A stretch of DNA of 64,000 nucleotides from contig NZ_CP092462.1 of NCBI RefSeq assembly GCF_022387135.1, forward strand, positions 4,890,001 through 4,954,000. The letters are read 5' to 3'. Below the pieces are notes generated by a model. That model had not been told where the DNA came from and made no database searches. It was given only the letters and a program-made list of their open reading frames with translations. The position numbers and the translations under genes are program-made. Shown piece by piece: positions 11,657 to 21,007 of this stretch; the stretch's first letter is position 1, and each line of letters opens with the position of its first letter. The DNA comes from Comamonas sp. B21-038. GTDB taxonomy: Bacteria; Pseudomonadota; Gammaproteobacteria; Burkholderiales; Burkholderiaceae_C.

Positions 11657-12424
11657 TTAGAGCGCCAGGCGCCGGCCGTCGGCAAACACCATCAGCTCGC
11701 CGGGCTGGAAAGCTGTCCACTGCTCGTTGGTGGTCAGCGGCGACGTCACCACCACGGCCACCCGGTCCTGCGGCGTGGTGCAGGTGGCAAAGTCGATGCT
11801 CAGGTCCTCATCGCTCAGCTGTGCCTGCGAGAACGGATGCGCGCGCTCGGTGTAGCACAGGAAGGTGTTCGCATGGGCCCAGAGCGCCTCGCCATTGGAG
11901 AGCAGAAAGTTGAAGGTGCCATGCGGCGCAATCTGGGCGGCCAGCTCGCGCAGGGTGTGGGTCAGCTCGGCAATGCTGGGCGTGCCGGCATGGGATTTCC
12001 ACAGCTCCTGCATCAGCCAGCAAAACACATGCTCGCTGTCGGTATCGCCCACCGGGTGAAAGTGGGTGTGCAGGCGGGGGCGGAAGTCCTTGAGATCGCC
12101 ATTGTGGGCAAACACCCAGTTCTTGCCCCAGAGCTCGCGCACAAAGGGGTGGCAGTTCTGCAGCAGCACCTGGCCCTGCGTGGCCTTGCGGATATGCGCA
12201 ATCACATTGCGGCTGTGGATGGGGTAGCGCCGCACCAGCTCGGCCACCGGCGACTGGACGGCCGGCTGGTGGTCCACCAGCAGGCGCAGGCCGCCTTCTT
12301 CAAAGAAGGCGATGCCCCAGCCATCGCTGTGGTGGTCGGTGTTGCCGGCCCGCTGCGAAAAGCCGCTGAAGCTGAAGTTGATGTCGGTGGGGGTGTTGCA
12401 GTTCATCCCCAGCAGTTGGCACAT
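11657..12424 (-). CDS. Class II glutamine amidotransferase (YafJ/DUG3-like)
   Basis: A 255-residue N-terminal-nucleophile amidotransferase. With the start at 12424 the protein begins Met-Cys-Gln, so Cys2 becomes the catalytic nucleophile after Met removal; this fixes the start even though the frame is open further upstream. Other family motifs are SDGWGIAFFEEGG, IAHIRKAT, NCHPF and FAHNGDL, all of the glutaminase domain. No synthase domain is attached, as in YafJ-type proteins, so the acceptor substrate is unknown. Confidence 0.9.
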   Translation of the reverse strand: MCQLLGMNCNTPTDINFSFSGFSQRAGNTDHHSDGWGIAFFEEGGLRLLVDHQPAVQSPVAELVRRYPIHSRNVIAHIRKATQGQVLLQNCHPFVRELWGKNWVFAHNGDLKDFRPRLHTHFHPVGDTDSEHVFCWLMQELWKSHAGTPSIAELTHTLRELAAQIAPHGTFNFLLSNGEALWAHANTFLCYTERAHPFSQAQLSDEDLSIDFATCTTPQDRVAVVVTSPLTTNEQWTAFQPGELMVFADGRRLAL

Positions 12425-12501
12425 GGCAAAAACTCTTTGAAAACCGTTGGATGGCCCAGTGTAGACCATTCGCTCCGGGCCAAGAACCTGGTCAAAATCT
12501 C

Positions 12502-13968
12502 TTATGGCCTGGCCGCCGCAGGTGCCTGCAGCTGGCGGGCAGCGACGCCCGCGAGTACACAGACCACGGCCAGCATCAAAAAAGTGTCGCGAAAACCCGC
12601 CACCCGCTCGGCCAGCACAATGTCGATGGCGGGCGACTGGTTGGCGTAGAAGGCCACGCGCCACTCCAGAAAGATGCCGCAGAGGCTCACCCCGGCGGCG
12701 CCGCCGAGCATGCGCAGAAAGCTGAAGCTGCTCGACCCCTGTGAGATCAGGCTTTTGTCCAGCGAGCGCATGCTGCCCAGGGTCAGCGACGGCAGGATGA
12801 AGCCCAGTCCAATGCGGCCCAGCACCGTATAGCCCACCAGCAGCCACAGCGACGAGCCCGGCTGCAGCACACCGGTCAGCACAAAGGACAGCGCCAGCAG
12901 CGAGAGGCCGCCGATCACCAGCCAGTGCACAGGGGTGCGGTCAGCCATGCGGCCGGCCAGCGCGATGACGCCGCCCAGCACCAGGCCGGCGGGCAGCATC
13001 GTGGTGCCCACGACCGACGCCGAGTACGACAGCCCCAGCTGCATGAATACCGGCAGCAGGTAGGTGGAGCCAAACAAGGCCACGCCGTAGATGAAGGCCA
13101 CGATGCAGCCGGCCGCAAAAGGCTTGCTGGCAAACAGGCGCAGGTCCATCAGCGGCTTGCCGCCCTGGGCCAGCAGGCGCCGCTGCCAGCCAATGAAGGC
13201 GGGCAGGCAAACCAGCGCAATCGCCAGCAGCACGGCGCTTTGCTGCCAGCCGCTGCCATGCAGCGCCACCAGGCCATTGAGCAGGCAGACCGTGCCGGTG
13301 GTGGCAATGGCCAGGCCCAGCCAGTCCAGGCTGTTGCCATGGCGGTCGGCGGCGGCGCCGCCGGGCGCATTGACGGGCACAAACTTCAGCCCCAGCCAGA
13401 CCGAGGCCAGGCACAGCGGCACCACCATGAAGAACACCGAACGCCAGCCCATCCAGTCGACCAGCAGGCCGCCCACGCTCGGGCCAATGGCCGGCGCCAG
13501 CACGATGCCCATGCCAAACAGGCCGTTGGCCCGGCCTTGCTCATGCGATGCGAAGGCATGCAGGATGATGATGGCGGGAATCGGCTGGATCACACCGGCC
13601 GCCAGCCCTTCGACCACGCGCGCCACCAGCACCAGGTTGTAGTCGCTGCTGAAACCGCCGCCCATCCCCCCCAGCATCAGCAGCAGCACAGCGCCCAGGT
13701 AGGTGTTGCGGTAGCCATAGCGCGACAGCAGCCAGGGCGTGGTCAGCATCGCGACCGTCGTGGCCACCATGAAGGACGAGGTCACCCATTGCGCACGCGA
13801 CTGGCCGAGCTGGAAGTGCTGGCTCATCGCCGGAATGGCGACATTGAAAATGGTCGACGAGATGATCGAGGCCATCGTGCCCACCATGACGCTGAACAGC
13901 AGGTACCAGCGAAAGCGCTCCCCATAGAGGCTGCGCAGATCCTGGGCGTTGTGGTGTCTTATCTGCAT
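12502..13968 (-). CDS. MFS multidrug efflux transporter, DHA2 (EmrB/QacA) family
   Basis: A 488-residue inner-membrane protein with about 14 predicted hydrophobic helices, the number typical of DHA2 exporters. Motif C of drug antiporters is recognisable in helix 5 (GIVLAPAIGPSVGG) and a motif A-like LLSRYGYRNTY follows helix 2. No membrane fusion protein gene lies beside it, so an EmrA partner, if needed, is elsewhere. It is 77 bases upstream of the amidotransferase gene on the same strand. Substrate unknown. Confidence 0.9.
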   Translation of the reverse strand: MQIRHHNAQDLRSLYGERFRWYLLFSVMVGTMASIISSTIFNVAIPAMSQHFQLGQSRAQWVTSSFMVATTVAMLTTPWLLSRYGYRNTYLGAVLLLMLGGMGGGFSSDYNLVLVARVVEGLAAGVIQPIPAIIILHAFASHEQGRANGLFGMGIVLAPAIGPSVGGLLVDWMGWRSVFFMVVPLCLASVWLGLKFVPVNAPGGAAADRHGNSLDWLGLAIATTGTVCLLNGLVALHGSGWQQSAVLLAIALVCLPAFIGWQRRLLAQGGKPLMDLRLFASKPFAAGCIVAFIYGVALFGSTYLLPVFMQLGLSYSASVVGTTMLPAGLVLGGVIALAGRMADRTPVHWLVIGGLSLLALSFVLTGVLQPGSSLWLLVGYTVLGRIGLGFILPSLTLGSMRSLDKSLISQGSSSFSFLRMLGGAAGVSLCGIFLEWRVAFYANQSPAIDIVLAERVAGFRDTFLMLAVVCVLAGVAARQLQAPAAARP

Positions 13969-14070
13969 GGCGTGGGCTGGGCGGATGGGCGCGTGTGGCG
14001 GGGGCCTGGTGGGGTGCCTGCAAGCAGGCGGGCCCCGGGCGTTTGATGATGATCCTGGGGCTGGGGCTTG

Positions 14071-14313
14071 TCAGTCACCCCGGTTGGGGCTGGCGCCGGG
14101 ATCGGGCTCCGCGCGGCCACAGGCCGGGCAGATGCAGCGCTGGCCGCGCTCGGCAGGGGCCAGGCGCTGCAAGGCCTGGGGGTCGATATCGGCGGTCATG
14201 CACCAGCACTGGGCAGCAGGCAGGCCCTGGGCCACGGCACAGCCGTTGCGCTGGCCGCACAGAGGGCATTGCTGCGCCCAGGTGCTGCTGTCCGTGCGGG
14301 TGGCAGCCATCAT
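14071..14313 (-). CDS. Cysteine-rich CWC family protein
   Basis: An 80-residue protein with three cysteine groups: CPLCGQRNGC, QCWC (the namesake motif) and RCICPAC. The spacing suggests a small zinc-binding protein. Its ATG (14313-14311) overlaps the TGA of the DHH phosphoesterase gene (14312-14310), so translation is very likely coupled. Function of the family is unknown. The frame is open further upstream inside the neighbouring gene, but that part has no CWC character. Confidence 0.85.
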   Translation of the reverse strand: MMAATRTDSSTWAQQCPLCGQRNGCAVAQGLPAAQCWCMTADIDPQALQRLAPAERGQRCICPACGRAEPDPGASPNRGD

Positions 14314-15296
14314 GGCGTGCCTGTCGGCACCGGGGTGGGTGCTGCGGCTGGCGCGGGGCGTGGGGGCGGCAGCGCGTCTTCGGGCCGGGCGGTCAGGCTG
14401 CCGGCCAGCAGCTCGGGCAGGCGGTCCACCCCCATGCGGAAGCCGCAGGCCTGCGCATGGCCGCCACCGCCCATGCTTTCGGCCAGCGGAATGCAGTTGA
14501 AGTCCGAGCGCGAGCGCAGGCCGCATTTGGCGCCCTTGGGGCTGGCGCTCCACATCAGCGCAAAGGTGCCGCTCTGCTTGGCCAGGATATCGCCGACCTG
14601 GCTGTGGAACATGCCCGGGGCATTCACCATCAAGCCAGCCACGCCATTGAACACCAGTGGCTGCGCGCCTTCGGCGATGTCGCTACAGAGCTTGAGGTAC
14701 TTCTCGTCCATCGCGCCGCCCCGTGCCATGAAGGCGCTCAGTTGTTCGGGGCTGAAGGCTGCAATCTCGGCCCAGCGCTCAAAGCTGCGCGGCTCCATGT
14801 CCAGCGCGGCCAGGAAGGCACCGCTTTCGGGGTACTGCCAGCGCCAGATGTCGCGGTCCTCGATATGCAGCACCAGCGCGGGGATGGGGTTCTGGGGAAA
14901 GAAGAACTCCCAGGCCAGGCGCGCGCCGGACTTGTTCATGTCGAAATGCACGACGCCGCAGGTGCATTGGTAGCCATGGAGCTTCTCGGCCGCGCTCTTG
15001 TGGTGGTCCAGCAGCACCAGCTTGTGGGCCTGCGCCTCGATGGCCGCCAGCAGCTCGGGGCCAAAGGCAAAGTCGAGGATGTAGATCGTGCGGCCGGCCA
15101 GCGGCCCCAGGTCGTCCACAGTCTGAATTTCGCCATGGTCCAGGCCGCGAAACTCTGCGTTGCCGGAGAAGAACAGCCAGGCCGCCAGCGCCGCGCCATA
15201 GCCATCGGGGCAGTTGCGGCCGTGGTAGAGGATCAGGGGCTGGGGGTCGTTGATGTCGGCCGTCACCGGCAGAGAAAGGTCGGGCAGAAGTTTCAT
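14310..15296 (-). CDS. DHH-family phosphoesterase
   Basis: A 328-residue phosphohydrolase of the DHH/DHHA1 superfamily (RecJ/NrnA relatives). The DHH motif is visible as VLLDHHKSA, and the C-terminal DHHA1 motif as GGGGHAQACGFR. The first metal-binding motif reads NCPDGYGAA, the form used by the standalone phosphohydrolase subfamily. The ATG at 15296 was preferred over a TTG 18 bases earlier. The C-terminus is proline/alanine rich. It overlaps the CWC gene. The substrate (nucleotide, oligonucleotide or other phosphodiester) is not known. Confidence 0.85.
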   Translation of the reverse strand: MKLLPDLSLPVTADINDPQPLILYHGRNCPDGYGAALAAWLFFSGNAEFRGLDHGEIQTVDDLGPLAGRTIYILDFAFGPELLAAIEAQAHKLVLLDHHKSAAEKLHGYQCTCGVVHFDMNKSGARLAWEFFFPQNPIPALVLHIEDRDIWRWQYPESGAFLAALDMEPRSFERWAEIAAFSPEQLSAFMARGGAMDEKYLKLCSDIAEGAQPLVFNGVAGLMVNAPGMFHSQVGDILAKQSGTFALMWSASPKGAKCGLRSRSDFNCIPLAESMGGGGHAQACGFRMGVDRLPELLAGSLTARPEDALPPPRPAPAAAPTPVPTGTP

Positions 15297-15402
15297 CCTG
15301 CCATTTTCCGCCAAGCGTATTACCTGAGAGCGACCAAGTACTGCGCGGGTATGCGGTGGAGGGCCACCGCATGCCCGCAGGCGCCATGGGCTGGCGCAGC
15401 GT

Positions 15403-16851
15403 TTATGCCAGCGTGTAGGCCGTCTTCACCGTGGTGTAGAACTCCTGCGCATAGCGGCCTTGCTCGCGCGGGCCGTAGCTCGATCCCTTGCGGCCGCCAA
15501 ACGGCACATGGTAGTCCACGCCGGCAGTGGGCAGGTTCACCATCACCATGCCGGCCTGGGCATGGCGCTTGAAGTGGCTGGCGTACTTCAGGCTGGTGGT
15601 GGCAATGCCGGCAGACAGGCCAAAGGCGGTGTCGTTGGCCACAGCCAGTGCCTCTTCATAGTCCTGCACGCGGATCACGCTGGCGACCGGGCCAAACACC
15701 TCTTCGCGGTTGATGCGCATCTGCGGCGTGCTGTCCACCAGCAAGGCTGGCTGCATGAAAAACCCCTCCTTGCCGCTGCCGGTGTGGCAGGCAATGCGGC
15801 TGCCGCCAGCGGCCAGCACGGCGCCTTCGGCCTTGGCGATTTCCACATAGCTCAGGTTCTGCTCCAGCTGGGCCTGGCTCACCACGGGGCCGATATCGGT
15901 GCCGGCGGCGCGCGCATCGCCGACCTTGATCTTGGCCATGCGCTCTTGCAGCGCCTGCACAAAGGCGGGGTAGATCTTGTCGGTGACGATCAGGCGGCTC
16001 GATGCGGTGCAGCGCTGGCCGGTCGAGTAAAAGCAGCTCTGGGCTGACAGCTCCACGGCCTGGGCCAGGTCGGCATCGTCCAGCACCACCTGCGGGTTCT
16101 TGCCGCCCATCTCCAGCTGCACCTTCTTGCCGGATTTGACGCAGGCCTCGGCAATGCCCCGGCCCACACCGACCGAGCCGGTAAAGCTGATCGCTGCCAC
16201 ACCGGGGTGCTGCACCAAAGCATCGCCAATGATGCGGCCCCGGCCCATCACCAGGTTGAAGACACCGGCAGGGATGCCGCTGCGGTGGATGATGTCGGCC
16301 AGGGCCCAGGCGCTGCCGGGCACCAGGTCGGCGGGCTTGATCACCACGCAGTTGCCAAAGGCCAGCGCGGGGGCGATCTTCCAGGCCGGAATCGCGATGG
16401 GGAAGTTCCAGGGCGTGATCAGGCCGACCACGCCGATGGGCTCGCGCGTGATTTCCACGCCAATGCCGGGGCGCACCGACGGCAGGCTCTCACCGGCCAG
16501 GCGCAGGCATTCGCCGGCAAAGAACTTGAAGATCTGGCCGGCGCGGGCCACTTCGCCGATCGCCTCGGGCCGGGTCTTGCCTTCTTCGCGGGCCAGCAGG
16601 TCGCCCAGCTCTTCCTTGCGCGCCAAGATTTCATGGCCGATCTTGTCGAGCGCATCATGGCGCGCCTGGATGCCCGAGACGCTCCAGGCCGGGAAGGCCG
16701 CGGTGGCCGCCGCCACTGCCGCATCCACGTCGCTGGCATCGCCTTGGGCGTACTGGCCGATCACATCGGACAGGTCGCTGGGGTTGGTGTTGGGAGAGGT
16801 GGTCTTGCCGGGTGTCCAGCTGCCGTTGATCAGGTTGTTGTGTGTCGTCAT
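15403..16851 (-). CDS. 2-Oxoglutarate semialdehyde dehydrogenase
   Basis: A 482-residue NAD(P)-dependent aldehyde dehydrogenase. Catalytic residues are in place: N149 (TPWNF), E247 (QLEMGGKNP) and C281 (TGQRCTASSR). In the order of this locus it follows KdgD, whose product is 2-oxoglutarate semialdehyde, so it should make 2-oxoglutarate as the last step of oxidative uronate/aldarate breakdown. It is the distal gene of the left operon (Bug, kdgD, hydroxyacid dehydrogenase, this gene). The specific substrate is inferred from context; the family alone would also allow succinate semialdehyde. Confidence 0.88.
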   Translation of the reverse strand: MTTHNNLINGSWTPGKTTSPNTNPSDLSDVIGQYAQGDASDVDAAVAAATAAFPAWSVSGIQARHDALDKIGHEILARKEELGDLLAREEGKTRPEAIGEVARAGQIFKFFAGECLRLAGESLPSVRPGIGVEITREPIGVVGLITPWNFPIAIPAWKIAPALAFGNCVVIKPADLVPGSAWALADIIHRSGIPAGVFNLVMGRGRIIGDALVQHPGVAAISFTGSVGVGRGIAEACVKSGKKVQLEMGGKNPQVVLDDADLAQAVELSAQSCFYSTGQRCTASSRLIVTDKIYPAFVQALQERMAKIKVGDARAAGTDIGPVVSQAQLEQNLSYVEIAKAEGAVLAAGGSRIACHTGSGKEGFFMQPALLVDSTPQMRINREEVFGPVASVIRVQDYEEALAVANDTAFGLSAGIATTSLKYASHFKRHAQAGMVMVNLPTAGVDYHVPFGGRKGSSYGPREQGRYAQEFYTTVKTAYTLA

Positions 16852-16910
16852 GGGCTTGCCAGGCGGTTGGGGCCTGGTCTCAAAAAAATGGGGGGTGGTT
16901 CAGGCGCCGC

Positions 16911-17897
16911 TCAGGCAACGCGGGCCTGTGCCGCTGCCAGGGACCAGGGCACTTCCTGCAGCGGCTGGCCGTGGGCGATCAGGCTGCGCAGGTTGGCCAG
17001 CACCAGATCGGCCATCGCGCGGCGCGTCTCCTGGGTGCCGCTGGCAATATGCGGTGCCAGCACCACGTTGTCCTGCAGCAGCAGGCCGGGCAGGGGGCGG
17101 GGTTCGTCCTCGAACACATCGAGGCCGGCGCCGGCAATGCGCTGGTGCTGCAGCGCATCCAGCAGCGCCGCTTCATCGACCACGCTGCCGCGCGCCACAT
17201 TGATCAGAAAGCCCTGCGGGCCCAGTGCTTGCAGCACCTGGGCATTGACCAGATGGCGGGTGTCGTCGCCACCGGCGGCGGTGATGACCAGAAAGTCGCA
17301 CCACTCGGCCAGTTCCTGCAGCGAGGCCATGTAGCGGTGCGGCGAATCGCTGACCGGGCGGCGGTTGTGGTAGGCCACCTCCATGTCAAAACCGCTGGCG
17401 CGGCGCGCGACCTGGCGGCCAATGCGGCCCATGCCCAGAATGCCCAGGCGCTTGCCCGAGGCGCGGGTGTAGACGCCAAAGCGTTCGCTGGGCCAGAGGC
17501 CGGCGCGCACAAAGCGGTCGGCCGCCGCCAGGTGCCGGGCGCTGTCCAGCAGCAGCGCAAAGGCCATGTCGGCCACGCAGTCGTCCAGCACGCCGGGGGT
17601 GTAGCCCACGCGGGCGGATGTGGCCAGGATGGCCTGCTGGTCCAGCGCATCAAAGCCCACGCCAAAACTGCTGATGCCGCGCAGTGCCGGCAAGGCCTGG
17701 ATCACCGCGGCCGATGCGCCCATGCTGGCCGAGGTGACCAGGTAGGCAAATTCCGAACCATGGGCAGCCAGGAACTGCTGCGGGTCCGCTTGTGCGCTCA
17801 GCACGGTGGTATCGAATTCCTGGGCCAGATCGGCGTCAAGCGCGGGCAGCGGCATCTTGCCCATTTGCAGCACGCGCGGGCGTTGGGTAGCAGTCAT
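16911..17897 (-). CDS. D-isomer-specific 2-hydroxyacid dehydrogenase
   Basis: A 328-residue NAD(P)H oxidoreductase of the glyoxylate/hydroxypyruvate reductase type. The dinucleotide motif GILGMGRIGRQVA is at about 150-162. The catalytic triad is visible as R in NVARGSVVDE, E in DVFEDEPRP and H in LAPHIASGT. It lies between kdgD and the semialdehyde dehydrogenase. Its role in the aldarate pathway is not obvious: it might reduce a 2-keto acid side product or a related sugar acid. Confidence 0.88.
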   Translation of the reverse strand: MTATQRPRVLQMGKMPLPALDADLAQEFDTTVLSAQADPQQFLAAHGSEFAYLVTSASMGASAAVIQALPALRGISSFGVGFDALDQQAILATSARVGYTPGVLDDCVADMAFALLLDSARHLAAADRFVRAGLWPSERFGVYTRASGKRLGILGMGRIGRQVARRASGFDMEVAYHNRRPVSDSPHRYMASLQELAEWCDFLVITAAGGDDTRHLVNAQVLQALGPQGFLINVARGSVVDEAALLDALQHQRIAGAGLDVFEDEPRPLPGLLLQDNVVLAPHIASGTQETRRAMADLVLANLRSLIAHGQPLQEVPWSLAAAQARVA

Positions 17898-17985
17898 GTG
17901 TGGAGGGGGCTTTCAACGGAAAGAGCCCGGCACCATCCGCAGCACCGTGCTGCGGGTGGTTACCGGGCCAGGAGGTCAACGCAGA

Positions 17986-18903
17986 TCAGGCTTCAACCTT
18001 CTTGATCAGCGCTGCCAGCATGTCGATTTCCTCGGGCTTGAGGTCGGCCAGCGGTGCGCGCACCGGACCGGCATCGTGGCCCACCAGCTTGGCGCCGGCC
18101 TTGATGATGGACACGGCGTAGCCGGCGCTGCGGTTGCGGATCTTCAGGTAAGGCATGAAGAAGTCCTTGAGCAGCTGGTGCTGGGTGGCGTGGTCATCGG
18201 TGCGCACGGCTTCGTAGAAGCGGATGGCCGTCTTGGGGATGAAGTTGAACACGGCCGACGAGTACACCGGCGTGCCCAGTGCCTTGTAGGCAGCGGCATA
18301 GACTTCGGCGGTCGGCAAGCCACCCAGGTAGGCCAGGCGGTCACCCATGGTCAGGTACATGGCCGACATGGCTTCGATGTCGCCCACGCCGTCCTTGAAA
18401 CCCACCAGGTTGGGGTTGCGTTCGCAGAGCTTGGCCACGGTCTCGGGGGTGAAGCGGCTCACGCCACGGTTGTAGATGATGACGCCGAACTTCACGCTCT
18501 TGCAGACGGCTTCGACGTGGGCGGCCAGGCCTTCCTGGCTGGCTTCGGTCATGTAGTGGGGCATCAGCAGGATGCCGTGGGCACCAGCGGCTTCCGCAGC
18601 CTGTGCGCACTGGATCGCAAAGCGGGTCGGGCCGCCTGCACCGGCAATGATCGGCACCTTGCCCTTGCAGGTGTCCACCGCGGTCTTGATGATCGCGGGG
18701 TATTCCTCCGCAGTCAGCGAGAAGAACTCACCGGTGCCGCCAGCGGCGAACAGCGCGCTGGCGCCAAACGGGGCCAACCATTCCAGGCGCTCGGCATAGC
18801 CCTTGGCGTTGAAGTTGCCTTGTGCATCGAAGTCGGTAATGGGGAAGGACAGCAGTCCGGAACTCATCACGTTCTTCACATCCTGGGGGCTCATGGTGCT
18901 CAT
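17986..18903 (-). CDS. kdgD: 5-Dehydro-4-deoxyglucarate dehydratase
   Basis: A 305-residue class I aldolase-superfamily enzyme (DapA fold) that decarboxylates and dehydrates 5-keto-4-deoxyglucarate to 2-oxoglutarate semialdehyde. The Schiff-base lysine is K170 (VGFKDG), the tyrosine is Y144 (IIYNRGVSR), and the carboxylate-binding segment is GGTGEF at about 55-60. The YNRG and FKDGVGD forms are typical of KdgD rather than DapA. The upstream dehydratases encoded at 28119 and 30548 would make its substrate. Confidence 0.94.
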   Translation of the reverse strand: MSTMSPQDVKNVMSSGLLSFPITDFDAQGNFNAKGYAERLEWLAPFGASALFAAGGTGEFFSLTAEEYPAIIKTAVDTCKGKVPIIAGAGGPTRFAIQCAQAAEAAGAHGILLMPHYMTEASQEGLAAHVEAVCKSVKFGVIIYNRGVSRFTPETVAKLCERNPNLVGFKDGVGDIEAMSAMYLTMGDRLAYLGGLPTAEVYAAAYKALGTPVYSSAVFNFIPKTAIRFYEAVRTDDHATQHQLLKDFFMPYLKIRNRSAGYAVSIIKAGAKLVGHDAGPVRAPLADLKPEEIDMLAALIKKVEA

Positions 18904-18955
18904 ATCAAACTTTCAAAGAAAAGAGGGGGAATCGACAGTGCCAAACCTGCGCGGC

Positions 18956-19933
18956 TCAATCGAGCTGCAGGTTGGCGGTTTGGACGACCGTGCGCCAGCG
19001 CTGGCGTTCGGCCTTGAAAAATTGGTCGGTCTCGGCCGGCGTCATCGTGACCACCTCGGCGCCCTGGCCGGTCAGGCGCGAGCGCACCTCGGGCGAGCGG
19101 ATGGCGGTCAGCAAGGCCTGGTTCACCTTCTGGATCACGGCGTCGGGCGTCTTGGCCGGCAGGACCACGCCTTGCCAGGTGCCCGAAGCAAAGCCGGCCG
19201 CGCCTTGCTCGGCCAGGGTCGGCACATCGGCGATCAGCGGCATGCGGGTGTTCTTGGAGATGCCCAGCAGCTTCAGCTTGCCGCTTTGCACATGGGGGTA
19301 GGTGGCCAGCATGCCGTTCATCAGCACCTGGGTCTGGCCGGCCACGGTGTCCTGCACCGATTGCACACCGCCCTTGTAGGGCACATAGACCCATTTGGCG
19401 CCCGTCAGCCGTGCCAGCTCCACGCCGGCCAGGTGCGGCGCGCTGCCGGTGGCCGTGACGGCAAAGTTCAGGTCCTGTTTCTTGGACAGCGCCACCAGCT
19501 CCTGCAGGTTGTTGGCCTGCACCGAAGGGTGCACCACCAGCATGTGCGGCGAGTAGGCCAGCATCGCGGCGCCACGCAGGTCCTTGCTCGGGTCAAAGCT
19601 GAGCTTGGTGTAGACCGATGGCGAGATCGCCAGCGCACCCAGATCGCAGAGCAGCCAGGTGTAGCCATCGGGCTGGGCGCGGGCCACCAACTCGGCCCCC
19701 AGGTTGCCGTTGGCACCGGGCTTGTTGTCGATCACCACCGTCTGCTTGAGCTCTTGCGAGATCAGCTGGCCAATCGAGCGGGCAATGATGTCCGAGCTGC
19801 CACCGGGTGGGTAGGGAACGATCAGCCGGATCGGCTTGCTTGGCCATGCATCGGCCGCCCACAGCGGAGTCGATAACAAGCTACCGGCAGCCAGGGCCAG
19901 CGCTGAATAGATCAGGTGCGAACGGCGATGCAT
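18956..19933 (-). CDS. Bug/TctC-family periplasmic solute-binding protein
   Basis: A 325-residue exported binding protein of the tripartite tricarboxylate transporter family. A signal peptide ends near WAADAWP, followed by the family hallmark RLIVPYPPGGSSDIIAR and, later, YVPYKGG. The start at 19933 was chosen because AAGGAGA lies 9 bases upstream and the signal peptide begins there. It is the first gene of the left operon, so an aldarate or uronate ligand is likely. No TctA/TctB membrane genes are in the window. Confidence 0.9.
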   Translation of the reverse strand: MHRRSHLIYSALALAAGSLLSTPLWAADAWPSKPIRLIVPYPPGGSSDIIARSIGQLISQELKQTVVIDNKPGANGNLGAELVARAQPDGYTWLLCDLGALAISPSVYTKLSFDPSKDLRGAAMLAYSPHMLVVHPSVQANNLQELVALSKKQDLNFAVTATGSAPHLAGVELARLTGAKWVYVPYKGGVQSVQDTVAGQTQVLMNGMLATYPHVQSGKLKLLGISKNTRMPLIADVPTLAEQGAAGFASGTWQGVVLPAKTPDAVIQKVNQALLTAIRSPEVRSRLTGQGAEVVTMTPAETDQFFKAERQRWRTVVQTANLQLD

Positions 19934-19960
19934 ATGTCTCTGTCTCCTTTTTAGATATAA

Positions 19961-19972
19961 GACATCATACAA
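19961..19972 (-). promoter_or_regulatory. Candidate FCD-regulator half-conserved operator upstream of the Bug-kdgD operon
   Basis: On the reverse strand TTGTATGATGTC lies upstream of the Bug gene ribosome-binding site. It resembles TTGTCTGATGAC in the palindrome between the regulator and the divergent operon (21143-21156). The match is partial; this is a hypothesis. Confidence 0.3.
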
Positions 19973-20140
19973 CTCAAAACGCAGATCGCCAAGTATTGCT
20001 TGACTAGGGGAAACGCTTGTCTGGGTGTAGGGGTGGGGATGCAGGCCGCTTTGCGCGGCCTTGGTTCGAGTGCTGGCGCGGGCCCCTTGCTGTGTTTTGC
20101 TGGGCTGGCTGGCGCTGCTTCTAAGTGCTAGGGAGCTACC

Positions 20141-20166
20141 GCAACAGCCCCATGCCGGGCTGTTGC
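20141..20166 (-). terminator. Hairpin after the FCD regulator gene
   Basis: A perfect 10-bp stem GCAACAGCCC/GGGCTGTTGC with a 6-base loop lies 10 bases downstream of the regulator stop. There is no U-tract, so it may protect the mRNA end rather than terminate. A smaller hairpin lies at 20043-20061. Nothing else is seen in 19934-20175 apart from the left operon promoter region. Confidence 0.4.
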
Positions 20167-20175
20167 GTGGGCGCT

Positions 20176-20997
20176 TCAGCGCTCCTTGCCCGGTCCGCCG
20201 GCTGCTTGCTGCTCCTGGGCCAGGCGCTGGGCCAGGCGCAGGCGTTCGCGCGAGTTGGTCAGGTGGATGCGCATCGCAGCGCGGGCCGAGTCGGCATCCT
20301 GGCGCTCGATCGCAGAGAAGATTTCTTCATGCTCGCGGTTCACGCGCTTGAGGTAGTCCGGGTCGCGCGTGGGGATGTGGATCGAGGCAATCCGGTTGCG
20401 CGGAATCAGCATCGAGCCAAAGTGCTGCAGGATCTCCTGGAAGTAGCGGTTGCCGGTGGCCTTGGCGATGCTCAGGTGAAAGTCCAGGTCATGGCTCACG
20501 GTCTCGCGGCCCAGTGCAAAATTCTGCTCAAAGGCCTGCAGGGCAGTGCGCATCGCGCGCAGATGCGGCTCCTGGCGCCGGGTGGCGGCCAGGCCGGCGG
20601 CCTCGGTCTCCAGGCTGATGCGCAGCTCCAGCACGGCGAGCACATCGACCGATTCACTCAGCTCATGGGCGCTGAGCACCATGCCCGGCGTGCTGCGCGC
20701 GGGCAGCACAAAGGTGCCGATGCCGTGCTTGGTTTCCACCAAACCGGAGGCCTGCAACTTGGACAGCGCCTCGCGCACCACGGTGCGGCTCACGTCATAG
20801 CTGCGCACCAGTTCGGTCTCGGTGGGCAGCTTGTCGCCCTCTTGCAACAGGCCCTGGCGGATCTTGTTTTCAAACTCTTCCGACAGCAGATTGGCCAGGC
20901 TGCGGCTGCCTTTGGCGGCACGGCTGCCGCGCAGGCTTGCGGCCGAGTCCGATGCCAACGATGGGGATGCGGCTAATTCCGAAGGGCTTTTAAGCAT
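20176..20997 (-). CDS. GntR-family (FCD subfamily) transcriptional regulator
   Basis: A 273-residue regulator. The GntR winged helix (about 35-100) includes GDKLPTETELVRSYDVSRT and VVREALSKLQASGLVE. The C-terminal all-helical FCD ligand domain (about 120-260) contains the likely metal/acid-binding residues in DLDFHLSIAKATGN and NREHEEIFSAIE. Position between two divergent halves of an aldarate/uronate pathway makes it the probable local regulator, comparable to sugar-acid-sensing FCD proteins. The N-terminal 34 residues are Ser/Ala rich. The start is uncertain: ATG 20997 has no clear ribosome-binding site, and the frame is open to ATG 21066. Confidence 0.88.
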   Translation of the reverse strand: MLKSPSELAASPSLASDSAASLRGSRAAKGSRSLANLLSEEFENKIRQGLLQEGDKLPTETELVRSYDVSRTVVREALSKLQASGLVETKHGIGTFVLPARSTPGMVLSAHELSESVDVLAVLELRISLETEAAGLAATRRQEPHLRAMRTALQAFEQNFALGRETVSHDLDFHLSIAKATGNRYFQEILQHFGSMLIPRNRIASIHIPTRDPDYLKRVNREHEEIFSAIERQDADSARAAMRIHLTNSRERLRLAQRLAQEQQAAGGPGKER

Positions 20998-21007
20998 GGC
21001 TGTGGTC
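20951..21007 (-). repeat. 57-bp imperfect direct repeat, copy 1 (regulator 5' end)
   Basis: This segment covers the ATG and first codons of the FCD regulator. It is repeated at 21075-21131 with 9 mismatches over 57 bases, in the same orientation and 124 bases away. Confidence 0.85.

Noticed and set aside
15297-15314. Longer N-terminus of the DHH protein from a TTG start at 15314
   Set aside because: The ATG at 15296 is the more usual start and no better ribosome-binding site supports the TTG.
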